This document shows, one piece after another, positions 1 through 6,925 of a DNA stretch of 7,011 nt. Made by a program: the position numbers and the translations under genes. How positions within the stretch are numbered: position 1 is the first letter of the stretch; every line of letters begins with the position of its first letter. Under the pieces are notes generated by a model, which had not been told where the DNA came from, ran no database searches, and was given only the letters and a program-made list of their open reading frames with translations. This DNA comes from an uncultured euryarchaeote (GTDB lineage Archaea; Thermoplasmatota; Poseidoniia; Poseidoniales; Poseidoniaceae): positions 1 to 7,011 of the forward strand of contig CALGEM010000310.1 of assembly GCA_937881505.1 (NCBI GenBank). Direction: 5' to 3'.

Positions 1-54
1 GACATGGGTAAGACAGTAGCTGCTGGCGTCTGTTTGAAGATCGAGAAGAAGTGA
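1..54 (+). CDS. tuf: Translation elongation factor 1A (aEF1A), C-terminal end only
   Basis: Frame 1 reads DMGKTVAAGVCLKIEKK and then TGA at 52-54. This matches the last beta strands of domain III of archaeal and eukaryotic EF1A, where the family has RFA(I/V)RDMG-TVA-GV followed by a short lysine-rich tail. Bacterial EF-Tu has a different ending (REGG-TVGAGVV), which favours an archaeal source. The protein is the GTPase that delivers aminoacyl-tRNA to the ribosome in the cytoplasm. Only 17 residues are visible; the GTP-binding domain lies off the left edge. The next gene, uS10, starts 38 bases downstream on the same strand. An aEF1A-uS10 pair is a common archaeal arrangement, so co-transcription is likely. 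The call rests on a short match, but gene order supports it. Confidence 0.85.
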   Translation, partial: DMGKTVAAGVCLKIEKK

Positions 55-78
55 GTTCGCTCACTGGATGATTCGTGC

Positions 79-86
79 GAGGAGTG
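79..86 (+). promoter_or_regulatory. Shine-Dalgarno site of the uS10 gene
   Basis: GAGGAGTG lies 6 bases before the ATG at 93, and its GGAG core (81-84) lies 8 bases before it. It is complementary to the archaeal 16S rRNA 3' end. An in-frame GTG at 84 is followed at once by a TGA, so the ATG at 93 is the only sensible upstream start. Confidence 0.7.
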
Positions 87-92
87 AATTGA

Positions 93-422
93 ATGGTTGC
101 TGTGACTGTCATCAAGTTGACCGGTGAAAACCACAAGGACATCGATGACGTTGCCAACCAAATCAAGACCATTTGCGACAGCGGTGGAATCAACCTCCGA
201 GGTCCGATTCCCCTCCCAACCCGCCGACTCGTCGTCCCTGTCCGCAAGGCACCTGACGGCGAAGGAAGCGAGACCTACGACCACTGGGAAATGCGTATTC
301 ACAAGCGCTTGCTTGAGATGGACATTTCCACGGCCAAGGACCAAGGGGCGCTTCGCTCGGTCACCAAGATTCCCATCCCTGACACCGTCAGCATCGAGAT
401 CTCGATGAGAAACATCAACTGA
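93..422 (+). CDS. rps10: Small ribosomal subunit protein uS10 (archaeal/eukaryotic type)
   Basis: The 109-residue protein carries the uS10 signature: GPIPLPT at about residues 37-43, RLVVPVRKAPDGEG at about 45-58, the WEMRIHKRLL block at about 65-74, and a final strand with PDTVSIEISM. These are the rRNA-contacting loop and the ferredoxin-like core of uS10 in the 30S head, and the PVRK-PDGEG form is typical of archaea. The length is slightly above the usual roughly 102 residues. The excess comes from a few extra N-terminal residues and a short insertion (STAKDQG, about 79-85) before the ALR segment. It sits directly downstream of aEF1A with a strong ribosome binding site and is probably in the same operon. 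The following gene is convergent, so this is likely the last gene of its transcript. Confidence 0.97.
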   Translation: MVAVTVIKLTGENHKDIDDVANQIKTICDSGGINLRGPIPLPTRRLVVPVRKAPDGEGSETYDHWEMRIHKRLLEMDISTAKDQGALRSVTKIPIPDTVSIEISMRNIN

Positions 423-430
423 GCACGCTC

Positions 431-452
431 GGTTGACATCGTCGCATCAACC
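431..452. repeat. Inverted repeat after the uS10 stop (possible terminator stem)
   Basis: GGTTGA (431-436) and TCAACC (447-452) form a 6-bp stem with a 10-base loop, starting 8 bases after the uS10 stop. No U-tract follows, so it is only a weak terminator candidate. TCAACCTG (447-454) recurs as a direct repeat at 481-488 inside the next dyad, so alternative pairings are possible. Confidence 0.35.
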
Positions 453-473
453 TGCAGCGAAAGCAAGGTGGAC

Positions 474-490
474 TTCAGGTTCAACCTGAA
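474..490. terminator. Near-perfect palindrome between convergent genes, candidate bidirectional terminator or binding site
   Basis: TTCAGGTT, one C, then AACCTGAA forms a perfect 8+1+8 dyad. As RNA it would fold into a 6-bp stem with a 5-base loop. It lies 5 bases beyond the Gins51 stop codon and about 50 bases beyond the uS10 stop, in the 73-base gap between convergent genes. That position fits a terminator serving both strands. There is no T-run on either side, and archaeal terminators usually rely on T-runs, so a protein-binding site or chance is possible. Confidence 0.35.
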
Positions 491-495
491 CGAAT

Positions 496-1548
496 TCACA
501 AGGAAGCCCGCTCGGCAACACCGGCATCGACCAACCACGCAGCGGTGGCTTCGTCCAGGAAGTGAACGTCGCCGGCCTCCAAGGAGAGCGGCTCGCCCGA
601 TGAATCCATGATCGGCTCGGGCATTGTTTCGAGAATCCGGACTCGGATGTTCTCCTCTTTTGCTTCCCCTTCATCTGAGGGCGCCTCCTCATGTTCCGGC
701 ACAACCTCAGCCGGTGTACCTACATCAACGGCCTCGGCGACTTCGGGGAGAATATCCTCAATGATCTCCATCGGTTCTTTGGAAGGTGCCAGTTCCATGG
801 CAGCACCGTGTTTTGCTCCTGTTGAGGCTTGATTTTGTGGGGAGCTGGTGGGTTTGGGCGCATCCCGCTCAGCCATGTCGGCCAACAAGTAGGCTTCTTC
901 ATCCGCCCAAGGCGCATCGTCCATCCAACGCTCTTCAGCATCCTCTTCAGCCGCCTGAAGCGGCTCCAAGGTGTCCTCAAAAGCCAAATCAGGTGGCGGC
1001 TGTGAGGTCAGCTGGCCTTCACCCATGAAGGCATCAAGTTGCATGGTTCCCGGGGCATGGGTTCTGGGGGCTGCTCGCAGTTCACCAAGAAGCCCCTGTT
1101 GCATCCCTTGCCAATCAATTTCTTTCTTGAAGCGGTCAACATTCAGTTGCAATGCGTGGTAGAAGGCTTTCTCTGCAGGATCGTGGCGTTGCCAATCAAG
1201 CGATGGGAGTTCTTGCGTCATGCCCGGGTTCACCCCACTTCGCAAGGCTTGGCTTGCGACATGTTGCATCATCGCAACCATGCGCTTGCGCGCAAGTTCT
1301 GAAGCGATGCGTCGAATATTTGTCTGTCTCTTCTGCAGATTTTGAAGGCGCATATCAGTGGAGCCTTTTCGGACCATGTCTTGAATTTCAACATCAAGGG
1401 TTGAGAGCAACGCCCTGACCATCTCCCAGAAATCTTGACGTGGCAACGGAATGGGTACGTGGCGAGGTAATTGTTGACGGTGGGTGGTGAACAACTGTTC
1501 CTCAATCTCCTGCGCTTGTGCGCTGTCGAGATCCCGAACAGGGGTCAT
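496..1548 (-). CDS. Archaeal GINS complex subunit Gins51 (Sld5/Psf1 type) with long acidic linker
   Basis: This 350-residue protein probably belongs to the GINS complex, which joins Cdc45/RecJ and MCM in the replicative helicase. The helical A-domain spans about residues 10-146. It contains a PLPRQDFWEMVRALLSTLD segment (35-53), which corresponds to the LP-xFY start of GINS proteins, then a helix with IRRIASELARKRM (78-90), matching the L..R..KI motif, and a third helix around EKAFYHALQLNVDRFKKEI (126-144). The C-terminal 50 residues (301-350) start RVRILETMPE and end with an AGD...LDEATAAWLVDAGVAE pattern, which is the small beta B-domain. The A-then-B order fits Gins51; Gins23 has B-then-A. 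Typical archaeal Gins51 is about 180-200 residues; the extra length is a D/E/P/A-rich linker (about 151-300). The ATG at 1548 is the only start before an in-frame stop upstream, and no Shine-Dalgarno sequence precedes it. No search was run. Confidence 0.8.
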   Translation of the reverse strand: MTPVRDLDSAQAQEIEEQLFTTHRQQLPRHVPIPLPRQDFWEMVRALLSTLDVEIQDMVRKGSTDMRLQNLQKRQTNIRRIASELARKRMVAMMQHVASQALRSGVNPGMTQELPSLDWQRHDPAEKAFYHALQLNVDRFKKEIDWQGMQQGLLGELRAAPRTHAPGTMQLDAFMGEGQLTSQPPPDLAFEDTLEPLQAAEEDAEERWMDDAPWADEEAYLLADMAERDAPKPTSSPQNQASTGAKHGAAMELAPSKEPMEIIEDILPEVAEAVDVGTPAEVVPEHEEAPSDEGEAKEENIRVRILETMPEPIMDSSGEPLSLEAGDVHFLDEATAAWLVDAGVAERASL

Positions 1549-1675
1549 GATGAGGACGTGAAGGTGACGGGATTTGAATCCTCTTCATCCAAACAATCGC
1601 TCATTCTTCATTGATGCATGCATGACACCCTTTCATATCACAAAACCTCACCTCGCATAGCGAGGTGATTCTCCC
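1549..1675. other. Divergent intergenic region (promoters of Gins51 and the large surface gene)
   Basis: The 127 bases separate two divergent genes, so both promoters should lie here. The only A/T-rich TATA-like stretch I see is TTTCATATCA at 1631-1640, which could serve either strand but is a poor match. The perfect palindrome ATGCATGCAT lies at 1614-1623. A small dyad, GGATT-TG-AATCC, lies at 1570-1581, inside a looser imperfect dyad (1549-1589) next to the Gins51 start. The 1648-1668 hairpin is listed separately. No tRNA or small ORF is supported. Confidence 0.45.
1648..1668 (+). promoter_or_regulatory. Perfect hairpin that contains the Shine-Dalgarno sequence of the large surface gene
   Basis: TCACCTCGC (1648-1656), loop ATA (1657-1659) and GCGAGGTGA (1660-1668) form a perfect 9-bp stem with a 3-base loop. 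The 3' arm contains GAGGTGA (1662-1668), a strong Shine-Dalgarno sequence 7 bases before the ATG at 1676 and 10 before the ATG at 1679. The 5' arm has the same sequence sense as the anti-Shine-Dalgarno of 16S rRNA. If the transcript starts upstream of 1648, the ribosome binding site would be buried in the stem. The structure is read directly from the sequence; a regulatory role is inference. Confidence 0.6.
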
Positions 1676-4600
1676 ATGATGCCCAACCATCGTCCCGAAT
1701 TTTCCCGGGGGAAGAGCGTCAGCGCTCTGGGTATGTGCCTCTTGATGGTGCTGGTTTCGTTATCGGCGATGATGCCACCGGCTGCTGAGTATTCTTCTCA
1801 AACAGCGGCTCAGTCAATCTATTACACGCCACAGCCAAACGAAGTAGGATTGAATCTCACGAGCACCGGCGTGCTAAGTGTTCCGTACAACCACACATTC
1901 TCGGGTGGGGCCTTGTCGGTGACTCCGATGTGGGCGAACGCTGACGACACCGCTGCCCGCTTCGGTATCGATGCCAACACTGGCTGGACCGGCACCCACC
2001 TTGATACGCAAGGCATTGGCCATGGTGGTCAGTTGAGCTTGGCGACCGAGGCCACGCTGGCCACCTTGACGGATTTTGAAACGCTCATCGAGACCCTCCC
2101 TGACTGGGAAGGTCAAGGCCCGCACCACAATGCATGGAATGTCATTCCCCTCAACAGCACGTCTGTTTCGAACCATCCATCAGCAGCCACCGATGGCCAG
2201 CGCGTGCTGGCTACGCAGGCTTTGGACGGTTTGTCGGCCAACATGAGCGGTTGCCTTGCCTCGCCGGCCTACGCGATTCCGGCGTTCGTCAACCAATACA
2301 ACTTGACCGTGGACCACTGGCTTTCCTTCTTGGACGACGATGCGGCTTGGGTTGAAGCGCGCACAACCGGTGGCACATGGCAGGTCTTGACGCCCAGCGC
2401 TTCCTACACCAACACCTCCTCCCTTGGCGGAGCGCCAAGTTCGGTTTGGTCGGGTCAATCCGATGCATGGCAGCAAGTCCACTTCAACCTCGACGCCTTT
2501 GTCCCGTCGGCTGCCACCACCCTTGAAGTTCGGTTTTGCTTCCAAACTTCAGCCACAACGGACGATCGTGCAGGGTGGTTCTTGGACAACCTCACGCTGT
2601 CAAACCTTGGTGACCTTCCTGGAGCTTGGTTTCACGGTAACATGACCGACGATTACGCCAACAACGCCGACGGCCGACTCTACATTCCCGCAAACCTCTC
2701 ATCGTTTTCCGGTCCGATGAAAATTGAATTTTGGTCCAGTTGGGACATTGAAGGCTCCTTTTCCGACAATCTCCTGGTGTATGTGAGCGTGAACAACGGA
2801 ACAACCTGGGCACCCGTATCTGGAATTCCGGGTTTACCGGGGAATGGTCTTTCGATTCAAGGCACCTATTACATGGACGAATCCCTGGGTTGGCGCCCCA
2901 TCTCCTACAACATCCCGAGCGGCGTTTCGGGCCACGCTAACGCATCCAATGTCGTGTTCATGTTTCAAGTCACCACGAACCACCAAACCGGATACGGTGG
3001 TTTTGCTTCCTCGGGTTGGGAAGGCGTGGCCATTGACGATGTAACCGTCGTTCATCGCCCCGGGACGGCCCAAGAGGAACGGCTTCAACTCTCGAATTTC
3101 TCCTCCCTCTCCAGCGGGCAAACCGGTGATCAACGCGGTTGGTTGGATGCTTCTTCAAGCAGAATTAACGAATGGAATTGGACCACTTCGTTCGGCATGA
3201 ATCCCTCGGAGTCGTTCTTGGAGTCGTTTGAAGCCTCGATGACGACGCCACCAGGATGGGTCATCGAAGGTACGTGGCCGGACGGCTGGGAGATCGGTCA
3301 AACGCGAAACAGCTCAGGTTACGGACCTGGGGTGTTTCATTCAGGTCAAAACGGCGCTGCTGTGAACTTGACGACAAAATACACCAACAACATCTACACA
3401 CATCTAACCACTCAAGAATACAGCATCCCCACCAATGCAACCGCCCGCTTGTCCTTCCGTTCTTGGGTGTGCACCGAAGCCAACTGGGACGGCGGTGGCG
3501 TGGCCATTTCAACCGATGGTGGACAGGATTGGTGGTGGCTTCCTCCGCAACTCAATGGGTTCCACGACCAAATTTCCACGGTGAACACGAATTCACCCCT
3601 CTTTGGCGAGGGCATCATCGATGGCTCCAGTGTTCCCAACGGATGCGGCGCATCCAATCAACGGGACTTTGAATTGAAAACATACGATTTGTCCAATCTC
3701 TCCGGTCAGTCGCTCAAAGCCCGGTTCTCGTTCTTTTCAGATACCTACGTCGAGGGCGATGGGTGGTACATTGACGACGCAGGCATTGAGATCGATGTGT
3801 TTGAACCGGCCGGTTCATGGACGTCCCAAGCCATTTCTCCCGACCCCATTTTCGGCTATGGTTGGCTGGACGGCTGGTATGAGCGACCGGAGGGAACGGG
3901 ATTGCTGTTCGATGTTCTTGATGCGAACTTGAACCCCATTCTCGGTCATCAAAACATGAGCCTCCCTGCACAACTTGCCCTCGACCCATCCGAGCATCCG
4001 ACGGTGCATGTTCGTGTTCGAATGAGCACCAACAACACCTATGTCACACCCTTGGTTCACAGTCTCAGCGTTGGTCGAACAACCTACATTGGTCCGCAGC
4101 ACGTGCTTGACAACGCTGCAGGTTCAGCCGCTTCTGCCATGGACGCCAACGGTACACTCCAGGTCGCTGCACCGTTTTCCATTACTGTACCTTCCTTTGT
4201 AGCCTGTCCTCACGACGGCTATCGCCTGATGACGGTGGGTGATAACCTGACATGGACCACCACCAACGGTCAATTGGTGGCGTCCGCCCACCAACCAGAG
4301 CCTGTGAAAACCACCTACCTCAACCACTCCTTGGGCGGAGAAATCGGGCTGATGACCGACTTTACGCTGACGGGCGCAGGTGGCGAAGCCTTCGTCCGAG
4401 CCAAGGCGGAATTGGACTGCGTCGTTCCACCCCAAGCGCCGGCCATGACACTTGGATGGAGCAACGTCTCCGTCATGACCTGGCCTCCGAGCGGTATGGA
4501 CGACCATCTCGGACTCAACACGCGCTGGAGTCACGCCGAGCACAACGGCACCGATGTACTCTGGTTACCTAACGAATCATCACCTTCGCTCGCCATGGAG

Positions 4601-6925
4601 AATTCAAGTTTGGATTTGGCCTTCCGGACCCTCAGTCGCCACGCCCTCAATCATCCCGTAGGGCAAGGTCCAGCCTTCACCGTGCTGGTAAGCAACCACA
4701 GCGACGACACGGAAGTTCGCATTGACGGTGCGTTGCAATCCATCGCGGACAACGGCGTCATTCACTATCAAGGGTCCAATCCTTGCAACTCCATCGTGTT
4801 CAGCGAGACCTACGCCACCAATCGTTCCTTGTTGACGTGCGGCGTTCAACTCTCCGTTTCGGGTTCTGCCGACATCAAAGTCCTCAACCTCATGCACTTG
4901 CTTCCGGACTCAACCGTTGAGGTGGACCTGTTGCCCACCGCCCTCAACACGGCCAAACAGGCATCCTATGACGGCGACATGCGGGCCATTTTGGACATCC
5001 CTCTCCACATCAAAACGGAACAAGGTGGGCTTCGTGTGGCCATCGGAGCAACAGCGGTTCCGGTGATGCTCGAACAGGTGGACGAGCCGTCGTACACCCG
5101 TTGGCTTCCCGAGCAAACCGTATCCTTTACCACGCACCACACCCGTTTCAACCCTCTTGATTTGAGCGAGGACGCAGCGGACATCAGCAAGGTCGCCTTC
5201 CACCTTTCGTCAACACCCAATTTGGAGGAGTCGGTTGTTTTGGTAGAACTCGACCGAATTCAAAACGCTCCGCGCTTCCGCCAAATGAAAGGCGTGGGGC
5301 TCGCCCAGTTGGACACCGGGGCATCGAGCGTGTCCTGCACCCTCAACACCTGCAGTGTCCAATGGGTGCTCACCAGCACATGGCTGCTGGACGATGTCGA
5401 CGATCTCCACGTGTTGACCATGGCCCAAGACGATGAAGGGCTTGAAACTGGACCTGAAGTCTTCCTTCGAAAAACAGCGTTCAATGAGGTTGAAAACGAT
5501 CTGGAGGTCGTTGATTTCACCGTCACCGATGCGTCGCAGCGTCGTATCGACGATTGGACCAACTCCTTCTGGCCGTTCCACCTCAACGAAAACCAGAGTT
5601 TGGAGGCGGAAGGGCGCGTACGCATGGAGGGTATCGCCAATCAATGGGTTGGTGCGGGAGAAGCCGAAGCGACCGTTACGCTGTCCGCCGTACCTCCAAA
5701 GAACGTCTCAGGTGGTCCCGATGAATGGTTGGGCGAACCCGTTAACTGGTCTCGAACATGGTCGTCTGAGGTGTCCGCAGACGGTTGGTTTACGGTATCG
5801 CTTTCCACTCCTCACATCGCCGACGGGCTGCCCAGTAACACCTTCTTTGAACTTCGTCCAAGCCTCTCGCGTCGTGGTCCGGTTGACGCCAACGCAGCGA
5901 CGAGCGAGGACCGAACGGTGGTTTTGACGCCCACACGTTTCCTCCTCGACACCATTCAGCCCCAGGTCAATTCCTTGACCGCTTTGGACGCTGGTCGTGA
6001 GGCGATTGCGGACGAACACATTTCGATGTACGGCAAGGACATCGCACTTCGTCTCCAACTCAGCGACCCCGAAGGTTTGTCCAGTCAGTTGGAGGTGTGG
6101 ACATGGCTTGAACGCCTCCACGACACCAACGGGAACGGCTTGATGGAGGAAGAAGAATACAGGATGCAAACGGTCAGCTTGAACCGTGGCGTTCGTGAAC
6201 TTGAGGTTGATTTACCGCTGCTTTCCTCTCAAAGCGTTGTGCCGGACAACAAAAATGTCGGGCGCATCAGTGTGGTGTTGGTCGGCGAAGATCTGGCCGG
6301 CAATCCTCTTCTTGGAGGTGGTGATTTCGGAGAATCCAATGATTTGGCGACCATCAGCGTTCAACGTCGTTCGGACACGACCGTTGACAGAGAGACCATC
6401 CATCTGGACCGAATCAACGACCGCTTGCTGGCCGGCCACGAACACACCTTGACGTTTGCATTGGGCGATGCGAATGGCATTGCCTCCCTTGACAGCCTGC
6501 AAATCGCGCTCCTGGGCGAGGCTGACCTCACCAGTTGTTTCATCCACTACGAACCCCGGTTTGGGGGCGTTGAGTTCGATGAGGGTTGTTTCCTGGAGCA
6601 ACCCATCGTCCAGGTCACAAAACGCCCGTTGGTCACCACTTACGACCTCAGCGTTTCGTTCCGTTTGGACTGGAACGCTAGCACCACCACCGCTGCAGAT
6701 GGAGGCACGCCCTCGCTCAAGGTGTTTGATGAAGGGCAAGACCTCGGGCTCGGCCTGTACCAGTTGAGTGATTTGTCATGGCAGCCCAACACCGAAGTTG
6801 AGGTGCGTTGGTTGAACATCACGGATACGCAGGCACCGTTTGGAGAGAACGACGGCACCACCTATTGGTTCCATCCCAGACTCATAGGTGAGTTCTCTCT
6901 CCCCTGCCCTGCTCTTTGGAGCTAG
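1676..6925 (+). CDS. Giant secreted modular surface protein (MAM/jelly-roll and Ig-like modules), 3' truncated at a chimeric junction
   Basis: The open frame has 1,749 codons, but only about 1-1726 are probably genuine. The remainder reads antisense ndhC, so the true C-terminus is missing. A signal peptide is clear: RGK at 11-13, then a hydrophobic core at about 17-33 and PPAA. Three jelly-roll/MAM-like modules follow at about 149-310, 313-458 and 511-710. Each ends in a similar strand (GWFLDNLTL, GVAIDDVTV, GWYIDDAGI), and modules resemble those accompanying secreted peptidases and adhesins. A beta-rich segment (711-805), a long unassigned beta-rich middle (806-1423) and two probable Ig-like domains (about 1424-1726) follow. 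Residues 1483-1494 form an EF-hand-like loop, DTNGNGLMEEEE. Thirty-three N-X-S/T sequons and 12 cysteines in likely pairs indicate an extracellular glycoprotein. I see no protease motif, lipobox or membrane anchor, though an anchor could lie in the missing end. It resembles large surface proteins of marine Group II archaea; function is unknown. Start: ATG 1676, or 1679. Confidence 0.85.
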   Translation: MMPNHRPEFSRGKSVSALGMCLLMVLVSLSAMMPPAAEYSSQTAAQSIYYTPQPNEVGLNLTSTGVLSVPYNHTFSGGALSVTPMWANADDTAARFGIDANTGWTGTHLDTQGIGHGGQLSLATEATLATLTDFETLIETLPDWEGQGPHHNAWNVIPLNSTSVSNHPSAATDGQRVLATQALDGLSANMSGCLASPAYAIPAFVNQYNLTVDHWLSFLDDDAAWVEARTTGGTWQVLTPSASYTNTSSLGGAPSSVWSGQSDAWQQVHFNLDAFVPSAATTLEVRFCFQTSATTDDRAGWFLDNLTLSNLGDLPGAWFHGNMTDDYANNADGRLYIPANLSSFSGPMKIEFWSSWDIEGSFSDNLLVYVSVNNGTTWAPVSGIPGLPGNGLSIQGTYYMDESLGWRPISYNIPSGVSGHANASNVVFMFQVTTNHQTGYGGFASSGWEGVAIDDVTVVHRPGTAQEERLQLSNFSSLSSGQTGDQRGWLDASSSRINEWNWTTSFGMNPSESFLESFEASMTTPPGWVIEGTWPDGWEIGQTRNSSGYGPGVFHSGQNGAAVNLTTKYTNNIYTHLTTQEYSIPTNATARLSFRSWVCTEANWDGGGVAISTDGGQDWWWLPPQLNGFHDQISTVNTNSPLFGEGIIDGSSVPNGCGASNQRDFELKTYDLSNLSGQSLKARFSFFSDTYVEGDGWYIDDAGIEIDVFEPAGSWTSQAISPDPIFGYGWLDGWYERPEGTGLLFDVLDANLNPILGHQNMSLPAQLALDPSEHPTVHVRVRMSTNNTYVTPLVHSLSVGRTTYIGPQHVLDNAAGSAASAMDANGTLQVAAPFSITVPSFVACPHDGYRLMTVGDNLTWTTTNGQLVASAHQPEPVKTTYLNHSLGGEIGLMTDFTLTGAGGEAFVRAKAELDCVVPPQAPAMTLGWSNVSVMTWPPSGMDDHLGLNTRWSHAEHNGTDVLWLPNESSPSLAMENSSLDLAFRTLSRHALNHPVGQGPAFTVLVSNHSDDTEVRIDGALQSIADNGVIHYQGSNPCNSIVFSETYATNRSLLTCGVQLSVSGSADIKVLNLMHLLPDSTVEVDLLPTALNTAKQASYDGDMRAILDIPLHIKTEQGGLRVAIGATAVPVMLEQVDEPSYTRWLPEQTVSFTTHHTRFNPLDLSEDAADISKVAFHLSSTPNLEESVVLVELDRIQNAPRFRQMKGVGLAQLDTGASSVSCTLNTCSVQWVLTSTWLLDDVDDLHVLTMAQDDEGLETGPEVFLRKTAFNEVENDLEVVDFTVTDASQRRIDDWTNSFWPFHLNENQSLEAEGRVRMEGIANQWVGAGEAEATVTLSAVPPKNVSGGPDEWLGEPVNWSRTWSSEVSADGWFTVSLSTPHIADGLPSNTFFELRPSLSRRGPVDANAATSEDRTVVLTPTRFLLDTIQPQVNSLTALDAGREAIADEHISMYGKDIALRLQLSDPEGLSSQLEVWTWLERLHDTNGNGLMEEEEYRMQTVSLNRGVRELEVDLPLLSSQSVVPDNKNVGRISVVLVGEDLAGNPLLGGGDFGESNDLATISVQRRSDTTVDRETIHLDRINDRLLAGHEHTLTFALGDANGIASLDSLQIALLGEADLTSCFIHYEPRFGGVEFDEGCFLEQPIVQVTKRPLVTTYDLSVSFRLDWNASTTTAADGGTPSLKVFDEGQDLGLGLYQLSDLSWQPNTEVEVRWLNITDTQAPFGENDGTTYWFHPRLIGEFSLPCPALWS
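6850..6860. other. Chimeric junction between archaeal and cyanobacterial sequence
   Basis: To the left, the plus strand reads sensible archaeal surface-protein sequence up to APFGEND (codons 1720-1726). To the right, the minus strand reads NdhC without interruption as far as GGA. The next minus-strand codon (6853-6851) is GTC, where NdhC has an invariant-looking Trp (GGAW), and nothing NdhC-like follows. The break is therefore at about 6853/6854, give or take a few bases of possible shared sequence. An assembly or cloning chimera is much more likely than a natural fusion. Confidence 0.8.

Noticed and set aside
1549..1589. Minus-strand GGATTCAAATCCC looks like a tRNA T-arm
   Set aside because: The flanking bases do not form a 5-bp T-stem around the loop, and no acceptor, D or anticodon arm can be found upstream.
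1706..1750. Possible lipoprotein: a cysteine (residue 21) near the N-terminus of the large protein
   Set aside because: The residues before it are LGM, which do not fit a lipobox (Ala/Gly/Ser needed at -1), and the cysteine lies inside the hydrophobic core rather than after it.
4124..5644. Several minus-strand open frames of 90-145 codons under the large gene
   Set aside because: They are antisense to a continuous, domain-bearing frame in fairly G+C-rich DNA. Their translations are Arg/Gly/Val-rich without recognisable motifs, and they lack start signals.
6884..6894. ATAGGTGAGTT resembles a eukaryotic 5' splice donor and might suggest a eukaryotic tail
   Set aside because: The same bases are the ERELTY codons of ndhC read on the other strand, so the match is chance.
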